Assembly (NCBI GenBank): GCA_964242575.1
Contig: CAXTCN010000006.1
Location: 1-64,000 of the forward strand
Origin: JANPPS01 sp964242575
Lineage (GTDB): Bacteria; Pseudomonadota; Alphaproteobacteria; Acetobacterales; Acetobacteraceae
Reading direction: 5' to 3'
DNA: 64,000 nt
The notes under the pieces were generated by a model. It was given only the letters and a program-made list of their open reading frames with translations. It did not search any database and had not been told where the DNA came from. Positions 52,563 through 61,767 of the stretch are shown piece by piece. The translations under genes were made by a program, and so were the position numbers. Every line of letters starts with the position of its first letter. Position 1 is the first letter of the stretch.

Positions 52563-52649
52563 GTGCGGACGATACGCCGTTGCCGGGGCTGGGGCTAGGC
52601 GCGCCACCGCCCGCGCGCCTACGCTGGATGCTTGGATGCGGAGCGCCGG

Positions 52650-53954
52650 ATGACTGACATGATTTCCCTCGATCCCGGCGCGCGAAAGGCCATCCTGGAC
52701 GCCGTGGACAGCCTGCGTGACGACGCGGTGGCCGGCCTGGCCGCGCTGGTGCGGCACCGGAGCGTGCTGGGCCATGAGGCCGGGTGCCTCGACGCGATGG
52801 CGGAGCGGTTTACGGCGCTGAGCCTCCAACCCTGGCGCGTGCCGACCGACCCGGTGGCGCTGGCCCGTGTGCCGGGCTTCTCGCCCCCGCTGATCGGCTA
52901 TGCCGGGCGGGACAACGTGGTGGCGGTGCATCGCCCCCGTACGGCGCGCGGGCGCAGCCTGCTGTTGCAGGGCCACGTCGATGTGGTGCCGGAGGGCGCC
53001 GAGGATTTATGGGCCACGCCGCCGTTCGAGCCGGACGTCCGCCACGGCCGCATGTATGGCCGGGGCACGGCGGACATGAAGGCCGGCCTCGTTTCGATGA
53101 CCACCGCGTTCGCGGCATTGCGCCGCGCCGGGCTGCAACCGGCGGCGGAGGTACAGTTCGCGGCGGTGATTGAGGAGGAATGCACCGGTAACGGCGCGCT
53201 CGCGGTGATGCACGCCCTGGCAAAGCCCGACGCCTGCCTGATCCCGGAGCCGGGGCCGGGCTACCCCGCCCTGTATGTGGCGGAGGTGGGCGTGGTCTGG
53301 GCCTGGGTGACCGTCACCGGCCGCCCCGTGCATGTGCGGGACATGCAGGCCGGCGTGAACGCGATTGAGGCGGCATACGTGGTGATCGAGCGGTTCCGCG
53401 CCTACGAGCACGAGATGAACCGGGCCGAGCGCCGGCATCCGGCGTTCGCGCAGGAGAACCATCCGATCAACGTGAACGTTGGCACGCTGCAAGGCGGCGA
53501 GTGGAACAGCAGCGTCGCCACCCGCGCCAAGCTCGGCCTGCGCGTGGGCGTCATGCCCGGCGAGAGCTGCCACGGGGTGCGCGCCGAGATCGAACGGCTG
53601 GTGGAGGACGCGGCACATGACCCGCGGCTGCGCGGCGCGGCGCTTGCAGTGGAGTTCAAGGGCTTCATGGCCGACGGCTGCGTGTTCCCGCCCGACCAGC
53701 CGATCAGCCGTGCGGTCACGGCGGCGCACCAGGCGGTGACCGGCGCCGAGCTGCGCCACTACAACGCGACCGGGCTTACGGATGCGCGGTTCTATGCCCT
53801 GTATGCCGGCACGCAGGCGACCTGTTATGGCCCGGATGCCGACAACATCCACGGCATCGACGAGAGCGTGGGCCTAGACTGCGTGCACGACGTGACGCGG
53901 GTGCTCGCGCTGACGCTGGCCGGGTGGTGCGGGGTCGAGCCGCTCGCGGCGTAG
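52650..53954 (+). CDS. ArgE/DapE-type M20 deacylase
   Basis: A 434-residue di-zinc amidohydrolase. The metal motifs are GHVDVVPEG, GRGTADMKAG and the catalytic pair IEEECTGNG. A late NIHGIDESV supplies the last His. It is closer to the broad ArgE/DapE/CPG2 group than to true ArgE or DapE, so the acyl-amino substrate is unclear. The start at 52650 follows GGAG. Confidence 0.93.
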   Translation: MTDMISLDPGARKAILDAVDSLRDDAVAGLAALVRHRSVLGHEAGCLDAMAERFTALSLQPWRVPTDPVALARVPGFSPPLIGYAGRDNVVAVHRPRTARGRSLLLQGHVDVVPEGAEDLWATPPFEPDVRHGRMYGRGTADMKAGLVSMTTAFAALRRAGLQPAAEVQFAAVIEEECTGNGALAVMHALAKPDACLIPEPGPGYPALYVAEVGVVWAWVTVTGRPVHVRDMQAGVNAIEAAYVVIERFRAYEHEMNRAERRHPAFAQENHPINVNVGTLQGGEWNSSVATRAKLGLRVGVMPGESCHGVRAEIERLVEDAAHDPRLRGAALAVEFKGFMADGCVFPPDQPISRAVTAAHQAVTGAELRHYNATGLTDARFYALYAGTQATCYGPDADNIHGIDESVGLDCVHDVTRVLALTLAGWCGVEPLAA

Positions 53955-53980
53955 CGGCGGCCCGGCATCGCCACCAGCCG

Positions 53981-54655
53981 TCACCAGGGCAGTTCGGTCC
54001 CGCTATAGTCCAAGAAGACCGAACCTGGCGTGCCCCGGCGGGCAGTGATCACGTCCGCCAGCCCGCGCACGCTGGTTTTCACGTCGAGGTCGGCCCCGGC
54101 TCCGCCCATGTCGGTCTGCACCCATCCCGGATGCAGGCTCAGCACTGTCAGCGGCCGGTCCAGCTTCGAGACCATGCCGCGGACCAGCGAGTTCAGCGCG
54201 GCCTTGCTGGCGCTGTACAGCTCAAGGCTCCCGGCTGCTTGCGTGACGCTGCCGAGGCGGGACGACATGAACGCCACCACGCCGTCCCCAGCCACCTGGT
54301 CCAGCAGCAGGCGCGCCGCTGCAACGGGCGCGACGGCGTTGGTCAGGAACAGCTCGCCCACCTCCGACTCGGTCGCTTCGCTGGCGTCCTGGTGCTGTGG
54401 CCCGGACACGCCGGCGTTGATGAACAGCAGGTCAAGCGGCCCGGCCTGGTGCTCGGCGACGGTGGCTCGCAATGCGGCGACCGATGCCAGGTCGGTGATG
54501 TCCGCGACCTCCGCGCCCGCGCCCGCGGCGACCAGCGCCTCCTTGTCATGCTCCGACCGCACCGTGCCGGTCACGGTCCAGCCGCGGTCGGCAAACTCCC
54601 GCGCGAGGCCGAGGCCCAGGCCGCGCGAAGCGCCGATAATCAAGGCGGTGGGCAT
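53981..54655 (-). CDS. Short-chain dehydrogenase/reductase
   Basis: A 224-residue SDR with the cofactor loop GASRGLGLGLA, NAG at about 80-82, a serine at 131/132 and YxxxK as Tyr147-Lys151 (YSASK). It resembles the C-factor/SniffER-like short SDRs. Substrate unknown. It is convergent with the M20 gene and divergent from the next SDR. Confidence 0.92.
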   Translation of the reverse strand: MPTALIIGASRGLGLGLAREFADRGWTVTGTVRSEHDKEALVAAGAGAEVADITDLASVAALRATVAEHQAGPLDLLFINAGVSGPQHQDASEATESEVGELFLTNAVAPVAAARLLLDQVAGDGVVAFMSSRLGSVTQAAGSLELYSASKAALNSLVRGMVSKLDRPLTVLSLHPGWVQTDMGGAGADLDVKTSVRGLADVITARRGTPGSVFLDYSGTELPW

Positions 54656-54817
54656 GGATCGATCTCCGTCTCTGGTTCATGATCGACATGGCAGGGCGAA
54701 CAAGGCCTGTCCAGCGTGCCGAAAGCGTGATGGCGGGCTGTGCAAACCTGCGCGGCACGCCACGTTCCCCGCGCATCTTCCACGTTTCCCGCACACTGCA
54801 ATGACAGGATCGCCCCC

Positions 54818-55885
54818 ATGGCATCAGAAGCCCGCGTCGTCGTCATCACTGGAGCCTCGTCCGGCATCGGCCGGGCGGCTGCGGAGCAATTCGGGCGGCA
54901 TGGCTGGCGCGTCGGCCTGATCGCGCGCGGCACCGATACCCTGGAAGCCGTTCGCAAGGGGATCGTGGACGGGGGCGGCACCGCCGCGGTCGCCATCGCG
55001 GACGTGGCTGACAGCGCGCAGCTCGAAGCGGCGGCGGCGAAGATCGAGACCGAGCTTGGACCGATTGACGTCTGGGTCAACAACGCCGGCGTCAGCGTGT
55101 ACGGCAAGTTCTGGGACATCCCGGAAGACGAGTTCCGCCGCCTGACCGAGACCAACTACTATGGCACCGTGAACGGCACCCGGGTCGCGTTGTCCCGGAT
55201 GCGGTCGCGCAATGCCGGGACAATCGTGCAGATCCTGTCGGCCATCAGCTACCGCGCCGTGCCGTTGCAGGCGCCGTACTCCGGCTCGAAGTATGCCCTG
55301 CGCGGCTTCACCGAGGCCGTGCGGAGCGAGCTGATGGACGAGGGCAGCGCGGTCCACCTCACGATGGTGCATCCGCCAGCGGTGAACACGCCGTTTTACA
55401 ACCATGCGGTGTCGCACATGCCAAAGCCGGTGCGCCCGCCGCCGCCGATTTACCAGCCGGAAATCGTGGCGGACGCTATCTATCTCGCGGCCACGACGAA
55501 GCGGCGTGAGGTTAAGGTCGCCGGGTCCACGGTGTTCTTTGCGGTCGCCAACAAAATTGCGCCGGGCTTGCTGGACTGGGGCGCCGGCCAGGGCGGCGTC
55601 GCGTCGCAGCAGTCGGACCAGGGCGGCGCGGTCGCGGTGCGGGACCCGAACCTGAACAAGCCGGGCCAGGCCGTGAGCAGCACGCATGGGCCGTTCGACA
55701 GCGAAAGCCTGAGCACCAGCGCGCAGATGTGGGTGAACAAGAACCAGGGCGCCGCGGCTGGCATCGGGCTCAGCCTTGGCCTGATAGGGCTGGCGTTGCT
55801 GGTCGGCCGGCCGCGTCGCGGGCCGGTGGAGCAACTGGCCCGGGAGGGCGTCAAGATGGGCGCGCGCCTGTTGCGGCCGAGGTAG
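54818..55885 (+). CDS. SDR-family oxidoreductase with C-terminal membrane tail
   Basis: A 355-residue protein. Residues 1-250 are a classical SDR: TGASSGIGRA, NNAGVSVYG, the serine in ILSAISY and Tyr154-Lys158 (YSGSK). The extra 100 residues form a Gln/Ser-rich linker and one hydrophobic helix (GIGLSLGLIGLALLVGR, about 315-331) followed by a basic tail, so the enzyme is probably anchored in the inner membrane. Such long SDRs are often near desaturase or hydrolase genes; the substrate is unknown. Confidence 0.92.
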   Translation: MASEARVVVITGASSGIGRAAAEQFGRHGWRVGLIARGTDTLEAVRKGIVDGGGTAAVAIADVADSAQLEAAAAKIETELGPIDVWVNNAGVSVYGKFWDIPEDEFRRLTETNYYGTVNGTRVALSRMRSRNAGTIVQILSAISYRAVPLQAPYSGSKYALRGFTEAVRSELMDEGSAVHLTMVHPPAVNTPFYNHAVSHMPKPVRPPPPIYQPEIVADAIYLAATTKRREVKVAGSTVFFAVANKIAPGLLDWGAGQGGVASQQSDQGGAVAVRDPNLNKPGQAVSSTHGPFDSESLSTSAQMWVNKNQGAAAGIGLSLGLIGLALLVGRPRRGPVEQLAREGVKMGARLLRPR

Positions 55886-55896
55886 GGCCGGGTACG

Positions 55897-55911
55897 GGCG
55901 GCCTAGCCGCC
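55897..55911 (+). terminator. Possible weak terminator hairpin
   Basis: GGCGGC-cta-GCCGCC follows the SDR stop by 12 bases. The stem is only six pairs, with no T-run. Confidence 0.3.
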
Positions 55912-55921
55912 TGAACCCGCG

Positions 55922-56086
55922 GTGCCGGTGGCGGAGTTGGCAGCCTGGGAGCGGCGCCCGGAGGCGCAACAGGCGCCGGTCGAGAGCCGGGCTATCCAAA
56001 GCTTCGGCGGGACAAGCCTTTATTTCCGCGACTCCGGCGGCCACTCGCTCGAAGTTACGGGGCCGGGGTTGTGGCGGACCTACTGA
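55922..56086 (+). pseudogene. 3' remnant of a glyoxalase/VOC-family gene
   Basis: A 54-codon frame ends with TSLYFRDSGGHSLEVTGPGLW, preceded by VAELAAWERRPEAQQAPVES (both cited in part). This is the last two strands of a vicinal-oxygen-chelate (glyoxalase/bleomycin-resistance) domain, with its family SLYFRDPDGHSLE-type motif, including the metal Glu. The first half of the domain is absent; upstream is the SDR gene's end. It is a truncated relic. Confidence 0.72.
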
Positions 56087-56108
56087 TACCTGGGCTACAC
56101 CCTGCGGC

Positions 56109-56906
56109 ATGAGTGGGTGGCACCGCCTAGTGGCGTTCCTGATGTTCGCGTGCCCGTTCACGGCCGCGGCGGTGGATGGGGTCGACCCAGTGATCCCAAC
56201 CCGGACCTGGGCCGAGCAGCAAAGCGTCCAGTGCAGCGCGGCCATTGTCCAGGCCGAGGCGCGGCACAGCACCTCGCCTGGCCTGTTGTCGGCCATTGCG
56301 CGTGCCGAGAGCGGCCGGCCGGTGCCGCCTTTGCGGGGGCTGCAGCCCTGGCCCTGGGCGGTGAACGCGGATGGTGCGGCGATGTACTTCGACAGCAAGC
56401 CGGCTGCGGTGATCTGGACCCAGCAGGCGTTGGCCCGTGGCGTGCGCCAGATCGACGTCGGCTGCATGCAGGTCAACCTGCAAGCCCACCCGCAAGCATT
56501 CCGCGACATTGACGAGGCGTTCGACCCGAATGCCAATGCGCTATATGCCGGACGCTTCCTGCGCCAGTTGCGCGACGACGCCGGAGGGGACTGGCGCCTT
56601 GCCACGGGCTACTATCACTCCCGCACCCCAGAACGGGCCGAGCCGTACCGCGAGCGGGTCGCCGCCATCGCCGAGGGGCGCACGCCTCCCGCCGGCCTCG
56701 GCGTGCCATTATATGTCCGCGCCATCCAGCAGGGCAGCCTGCGCATCGCGCTGGCCGGCGGCGGCGTGTTGCGGATCAACGTCAACCGGCAGCCCTCGGC
56801 GCGGGGACGCCCGCGCATGAGCGCCTGCCAGGTCGCGTCGGTGCTGGGGGATTACTTGGCGGCCCCGGCGCGGGCGCGTTGCGGGGTGGCGGCGCGGCGC
56901 GGCTGA
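56109..56906 (+). CDS. Lytic transglycosylase (SLT) domain protein
   Basis: A 265-residue secreted protein. A signal peptide (RLVAFLMFACPFTAAA) leads to an SLT-type muramidase domain with candidate catalytic Glu67 in AIARAESGR and the later GCMQVNL and ATGYYHS motifs. It cleaves peptidoglycan with anhydromuramyl formation. The C-terminal part is basic with a final Cys pair. Such orphan SLT genes can accompany flagella or secretion systems, none of which is seen here. Confidence 0.88.
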   Translation: MSGWHRLVAFLMFACPFTAAAVDGVDPVIPTRTWAEQQSVQCSAAIVQAEARHSTSPGLLSAIARAESGRPVPPLRGLQPWPWAVNADGAAMYFDSKPAAVIWTQQALARGVRQIDVGCMQVNLQAHPQAFRDIDEAFDPNANALYAGRFLRQLRDDAGGDWRLATGYYHSRTPERAEPYRERVAAIAEGRTPPAGLGVPLYVRAIQQGSLRIALAGGGVLRINVNRQPSARGRPRMSACQVASVLGDYLAAPARARCGVAARRG

Positions 56907-57048
56907 TGCACTGGTCCCGCCGTGCATAAATCGTTATAGACGCGTAGCCGCTGGGTTGGCCCGCGGCCTGGGCGCTACTATGTGCCATCCCGATTACGCC
57001 CGCCTGTTCATCGCACGTCCTGTTTATCACACCCGTTGAGACCCTATA

Positions 57049-57732
57049 ATGAGCAACCCTGATCGCCGTTCCTTCGACAGCCCTCGCCGCGGCACGCGCG
57101 GACGAGAACGCAGTGATGATTTTCCGCCGGCCCGCGGCCGGGATGAGCCTTATGTGCCCCGGGACGCCTTCGTGCCGCGCGGCGGGGACCGCGCCCCGTC
57201 CGGCTTCGGCGCGCCGCGTGGCGCCGCTCCGTCCGGGCCGGAGACTGGAGCCGTCGTCAAGTGGTTCAACGCCGAGAAGGGGTTTGGCTTCGTCGAGCTT
57301 GAGGGGGGTGGCGGAGACGCGTTCCTGCATGTGAGCGTACTGTCCCGCGCTGGGCACCAGACAGTACAGCCGGGCGCACAGCTTCGCGTGTTGGTGTCGC
57401 CGGGCCAGAAGGGGCCGCAGATCGCCGAAGTGACGCGAGTGGACGAGGGTGCGGCAGTGGCTCCGTCTTATGCGGCCGAGCGTCCGCGCCCGGCAGCCCG
57501 CACGCCAATCGACGCGAGCGCGGCGGTCGAGATGCGCGGGACGGTGAAGTGGTTCAACGCCGAGAAGGGCTTTGGCTTCGTAATGCCTGACGGCGGCGGC
57601 AAGGATGTGTTCGTGCACATCTCCGCCCTGAACCGTGGTGGCTTGAGTGGGCTTGAGCCAAACCAGACCGTGCGGATGCAGGTGGCCGACGGCCGCCGTG
57701 GTCCAGAGGCCGTATCGGTCGAAGCGGCCTGA
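57049..57732 (+). CDS. Protein with two cold-shock domains
   Basis: A 227-residue RNA-binding protein. An Arg/Asp/Gly-rich, probably disordered N-terminus (about 1-65) is followed by cold-shock domain 1 (VVKWFNAEKGFGFVELEGG, with FLHVS as RNP2), a linker, and domain 2 (TVKWFNAEKGFGFVMPDGG, with VFVHIS). The second domain is the more canonical. Double-CSD proteins of this kind are common in alphaproteobacteria. A 142-bp leader precedes it. Confidence 0.95.
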   Translation: MSNPDRRSFDSPRRGTRGRERSDDFPPARGRDEPYVPRDAFVPRGGDRAPSGFGAPRGAAPSGPETGAVVKWFNAEKGFGFVELEGGGGDAFLHVSVLSRAGHQTVQPGAQLRVLVSPGQKGPQIAEVTRVDEGAAVAPSYAAERPRPAARTPIDASAAVEMRGTVKWFNAEKGFGFVMPDGGGKDVFVHISALNRGGLSGLEPNQTVRMQVADGRRGPEAVSVEAA

Positions 57733-57776
57733 CCCTTCTCTCCCAAACGGGAGCAAGGACGCGCGCGCCGGTTGGC

Positions 57777-58493
57777 ATGTCCAGCCGTGCCGCGCTGTTG
57801 GTCGTGAGCGTGTTGGCCGGGGCGACCGGACCACTTCCCGGGATCGACGCCGCCGATCACCGGGTGCGTATCAATCCGGCCGGCCTGCCATGGGCCGCGG
57901 TGGCCCGGTTGCAGGTGCCTGGCGTGTCCCGCTGCACAGCCGTGTTGGTTGCACCGCATCTGGCCTTGACGGCGGCGCATTGCCTGTATGGGCTGCGGCT
58001 CGGTCACTTTGTGCCGCCCAGCTCAGTGCACGCGTTGCTGGGCTATGCGGGCGGCGGCTATGTCCGGCATGCGGTGGCGGTGTCCTATGCCGTGATGCCG
58101 GGCTTCAACCCCGGGGCTAATTCAGGGGGAGCCGGCGCGGATTTGGCGCTGGTTCGCTTCGCTGAGCCGCTTGCCGACCGGGTCCTGCCGCTCGCGGTGG
58201 ATGCGGTGGCTGGCACGGCGCTGATGCTGGGTGGCTACGGCCAGGACCGGGCCGAGGTGGTGCTGGCCGATGTCGGCTGCCTGGCTGGGAACACCGTAGC
58301 CGGCCGGGACGGGCGGCCCGTGCTGATGCACGACTGCGCCGGCACGCGCGGCACCAGCGGCGGACCGGTGCTGTCGCGCATGGCGGATGGCGCGTGGGGG
58401 CTGGTGGGCATACAGGTCGCCGCCAATGCCGGCGGCGTGGGCGGCGTGGCGGTGCCGGTGTCCACGGTGCGGGCCTTGCTGGCGGCGGAGTAG
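57777..58493 (+). CDS. Secreted trypsin-like serine protease
   Basis: A 238-residue S1-family protease. It has a signal peptide (AALLVVSVLAGATG) and the full triad: His68 in TAAHC, Asp122 in ADLALV and Ser194 in GTSGGPV. It is probably periplasmic. Two further cysteines (about 168 and 187) may form a disulphide. It lies 44 bases after the cold-shock gene and is convergent with the flavoprotein gene. Confidence 0.92.
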   Translation: MSSRAALLVVSVLAGATGPLPGIDAADHRVRINPAGLPWAAVARLQVPGVSRCTAVLVAPHLALTAAHCLYGLRLGHFVPPSSVHALLGYAGGGYVRHAVAVSYAVMPGFNPGANSGGAGADLALVRFAEPLADRVLPLAVDAVAGTALMLGGYGQDRAEVVLADVGCLAGNTVAGRDGRPVLMHDCAGTRGTSGGPVLSRMADGAWGLVGIQVAANAGGVGGVAVPVSTVRALLAAE

Positions 58494-58495
58494 CG

Positions 58496-59671
58496 TCAGA
58501 GAGCCTGTCCAGCGCACCAGCCGCTGGCCCAGGCCCATTGGAAGTTGTAGCCGCCCAGCCAACCCGTCACGTCGGCCGCCTCGCCGATCACGAACAGGCC
58601 CGGCACCTGCACCGCCTGCATGGTCTTTGACGACAGAGCCCGGGTGTCCACGCCGCCCAACGTCACCTCAGCCTTTGCGTAGCCCTCCGACCCGGCGGGC
58701 GTGAGCCGCCAACGGTTCAGCTTGGCCGCGAGGTCCAGCAACATGCGGTCCGGCAAATCCGCGATGGGGCCGGGCCGCACGTGCGCGTCCGCCAGCGCGT
58801 GCGCAAGGCGGGCTGGCAGGGCCTCGGCCAGCACGGTGCGGACCTCGGCTTTGGGCCGGGCGCGCTTGCGGCTCAACAGCACGGCGCCGGCGTCGGTGCC
58901 GGGCAGCATGTCCACATCGACCGCGCCCTGCTTTTGCCAGAACGACGACGCCTGCAGGATGGCCGGGCCGGACAGCCCGCGGTGCGTGAACAGCATGGCG
59001 TCCTGGAACACCTGCCGCCCCGCCGCAGCGCTGACTGGAAGGGCGACGCCGCTCAACGGCTGCATCAGGGACAGGGCAGCGCCCTCGAAGGTGAGCGGCA
59101 CCAGGCCCGGCCGAATGTCGGTCAGCGGCAGGCCGAACCGCCGCGCCGCATCGTGCGCGAAGCCGGTCGCGCCCATTTTGGGAATGGAGAGGCCGCCAGT
59201 CGCCAGCACGAGAACAGGGGCGGTGAACGTGCCGCCACTGGTCTCGACCCGGTAGTCCACGGAACGGGATAGCTCCGTCACCCGATGTCCCAGCCGCATG
59301 TCCACTCCGGCCGCCTCGCACTCCGCCAACAGCATGGCGACTACGGCACCGGCCGACCCGTCGCAGAACAACTGGCCCAGCGCTTTCTCATGGTAGGCGA
59401 TGCCGTGCTTGCGGATGAGCGCTACGAAGTCCTGCGCCGTGTAGCGGCTGAGCGCCGAGGTGCAGAAGCGTGGGTTGGCCGAGATGAACCGGTCCGGCGC
59501 GGTTTGTTCATTGGTGAAGTTGCAGCGCCCGCCGCCGGAGATCAGGATTTTGGCGCCGGCCTGCGCGGCGTGGTCGAGCAACAGCACGCGCCGTCCCCGC
59601 CCACCCGCGGTCAGCGCGCACATCATGCCGGCAGCGCCCGCGCCGACTACGATCGCGTCGAACTTAGTCAT
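58496..59671 (-). CDS. HI0933-type FAD-dependent oxidoreductase
   Basis: A 391-residue flavoprotein (BaiN/RdsA family, HI0933-like). The dinucleotide fold is AIVVGAGAAGMMCAL, with ILISGGGRCNFTNEQ (the family hallmark) and ATGGLSIPKMGATG. The C-terminal VTLGGVDTRALSS and FVIGEAADVTGWLGGYNFQWA (cited in part) match. The reaction is not defined. It converges with the serine protease. Confidence 0.95.
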   Translation of the reverse strand: MTKFDAIVVGAGAAGMMCALTAGGRGRRVLLLDHAAQAGAKILISGGGRCNFTNEQTAPDRFISANPRFCTSALSRYTAQDFVALIRKHGIAYHEKALGQLFCDGSAGAVVAMLLAECEAAGVDMRLGHRVTELSRSVDYRVETSGGTFTAPVLVLATGGLSIPKMGATGFAHDAARRFGLPLTDIRPGLVPLTFEGAALSLMQPLSGVALPVSAAAGRQVFQDAMLFTHRGLSGPAILQASSFWQKQGAVDVDMLPGTDAGAVLLSRKRARPKAEVRTVLAEALPARLAHALADAHVRPGPIADLPDRMLLDLAAKLNRWRLTPAGSEGYAKAEVTLGGVDTRALSSKTMQAVQVPGLFVIGEAADVTGWLGGYNFQWAWASGWCAGQAL

Positions 59672-59795
59672 ACAATTTATGTGGGGCTGCCGGCGCAGGT
59701 CTCAACTAAACGATGATTGTTCCCGGCTTGCGGGAGCAAATCGACCGATCCTGCGTTGGATGCATTTGGCCGAATGGCCGCCGAGGGTTTGCACG

Positions 59796-61751
59796 ATGTC
59801 CGAGTCCAATTCCACTCTCGCCCGGTTGAAAACCAAAGTTTCAGCAGCGGACGCGCCTGGCTTGCAAAGCCTGCTGACGCTTGCTGCCGCGGTTGTGACG
59901 GTGGGTGCCTTGTACCTGGCGCGGGAGGTGCTGATCCCGATAACCCTGGCGGTGCTGCTGTCGTTCGTGCTGGCGCCGGTGGTGGCCCTGTTGCGACGGG
60001 TCGGCCTGCCACGCGTGCCGGCCGTGCTGGCCGCCGTGCTGCTGGCACTCAGCGTCATCCTCACGTTGGGTGGCCTGATCGGCACTCAAGTCGCTGATCT
60101 TGCGAATGACGCGCCACGTTACGCCAGCACGGTCGAGCGTAAGATCGAGGCCGTCCGCGGCTACACGGTCGGACGGCTGACGGAGGTCACCGGACGGATG
60201 GGACGGCAGATGGAGTACTCTGGGTCAGCCGTGCCCGGCGCACCTGCGACGCCAGAGCCGGCGCCCGGCGTGTCGGAAACCCCCAAGCCCATCCCAGTCG
60301 AGGTGCATCAGCCCGACCCCAACCCCCTCGATGTCGCCCAACGCGTGCTGGCGCCGGTGCTGGCGCCGGTCGCTGAGATGTTCGTGATCCTGATCGTCTC
60401 GGTTTTCATCCTGATGCAGCAGGAGGATTTGCGCGACCGGATCATCCGCCTGTTTGGATCGGGTGACTTGCACCGGACCACGGCCGCGATGGACGAGGCG
60501 GCAACGCGGTTGAGCCGCTACTTCCTCACCCAGCTTGCGCTCAATGCCGCGTTTGGCGTGGTGGTCGGGGTCGGCCTGTTGCTGATCGGCGTGCCAAACG
60601 CGCTGTTATGGGGCATCGTCGCCGCGCTGTTCCGGTTCGTGCCTTATATCGGAGCCATAGGCGCTGCCGTCATGCCGTTGCTGATGGCGGCGGCGGTGGA
60701 CCCGGGCTGGACCATGGTCATTGCCGTGGCGGTGCTGTTCATCGTGCTTGAGCCGATCTGGGGGCAGGTGATGGAGCCGCTCGTGTACGGCCACAGCACC
60801 GGGCTTTCGCCAATCTCGGTCGTGATCTCCGCGATATTCTGGGGCTGGCTGTGGGGTCCCGTGGGCCTGATTTTGTCGATGCCGCTCAGCCTTTGCCTGG
60901 TGGTGATGGGAAGGCATATCGACCGGTTGCAATTCATCGACGTGCTGCTGGGCGACCAGCCCGCGCTGACGCCGGCCGAGAGCTTTTACCAGCGCATCCT
61001 GGCCGGGGACGCGGACGAGGCGCTTGACCAAGCCGAGGTGCTGCTGCGCGACCGCTCGCTTTCGGCATACTACGACCAAGTCGCGCTGAAGGGCCTGCAA
61101 CTCGCCGCCAACGACTCGCTCCGCGGGGTGCTGACGGACGCCCAGGTGCAGAATATCCAGGGCGTCACCGACAGCATCGTGCTTGATCTTGCCTCCCATG
61201 ACGACGTGGAGCCGGCGGCCAAACGCGACGCGACGCCGGAAGCCGCCATTACGGCCAATGAGGTGCAGCAAGCGCCACCCGGCGTGATCGACCCGGCTTC
61301 GGAGAGCTTATCGCCGGAGTGGGCTGGTCCGGCCCCAGTGCTGTGCGTCGCAGGGCGTGGCGCCTTGGACGAGGCGGCGGCGGCGATGCTGGCGCAACTG
61401 TTGGCCAAGCATGGGTTGCCCGCCCGCGTCGTGTCGCAGACCGCGGTGTCGCGCGGGCATATCGAGGCGCTGGACGTGTCCGGGGTGGCGATGGTGTGCG
61501 TGTCCTACCTCGAGGCGAGCGGCAGCCCGTCGGCGCTGCGCTACCTCATGCGCCGGCTGCGGCGGCGGCTGCCGAATGCGCCGGTGCTGGTGGGGTTGTG
61601 GCAGGCGGATGCAGACGTTTTGGCGGACGAGCGGCTGCGGACGGCTGTTGGAGCGGACCTCTATGTAACGACGCTACGCGAGGCAGTGGACGCTTGCATT
61701 GCTGCCGCAAAAGCTTCGAAGGAGGTCGCGCGGGTGGCGGAGACCGTGTAG
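59796..61751 (+). CDS. AI-2E family transporter with C-terminal Rossmann-like domain
   Basis: A 651-residue protein. Residues 1-390 are an AI-2E/PerM permease (LIPITLAVLLSFVLAP, FRFVPYIGAIGAAVMPLL, MEPLVYGHSTGLSPISV), with an extra Pro-rich insert (PATPEPAPGVSETPKPIP) between helices. The C-terminal half carries a soluble tail: a helical segment and an alpha/beta Rossmann-like fold (VLCVAGRGALDEAAA, MVCVSYLEASGS, PVLVGLW) resembling B12-binding-like folds without the DxHxxG His. It may sense a ligand or regulate transport. Confidence 0.9.
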   Translation: MSESNSTLARLKTKVSAADAPGLQSLLTLAAAVVTVGALYLAREVLIPITLAVLLSFVLAPVVALLRRVGLPRVPAVLAAVLLALSVILTLGGLIGTQVADLANDAPRYASTVERKIEAVRGYTVGRLTEVTGRMGRQMEYSGSAVPGAPATPEPAPGVSETPKPIPVEVHQPDPNPLDVAQRVLAPVLAPVAEMFVILIVSVFILMQQEDLRDRIIRLFGSGDLHRTTAAMDEAATRLSRYFLTQLALNAAFGVVVGVGLLLIGVPNALLWGIVAALFRFVPYIGAIGAAVMPLLMAAAVDPGWTMVIAVAVLFIVLEPIWGQVMEPLVYGHSTGLSPISVVISAIFWGWLWGPVGLILSMPLSLCLVVMGRHIDRLQFIDVLLGDQPALTPAESFYQRILAGDADEALDQAEVLLRDRSLSAYYDQVALKGLQLAANDSLRGVLTDAQVQNIQGVTDSIVLDLASHDDVEPAAKRDATPEAAITANEVQQAPPGVIDPASESLSPEWAGPAPVLCVAGRGALDEAAAAMLAQLLAKHGLPARVVSQTAVSRGHIEALDVSGVAMVCVSYLEASGSPSALRYLMRRLRRRLPNAPVLVGLWQADADVLADERLRTAVGADLYVTTLREAVDACIAAAKASKEVARVAETV

Positions 61752-61767
61752 CCCGCGTCCTGCCGGC

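Noticed and set aside
57740..57757. CTCCC-aaac-GGGAG hairpin after the double cold-shock gene
   Set aside because: Five pairs and no T-run are too weak to call a terminator.
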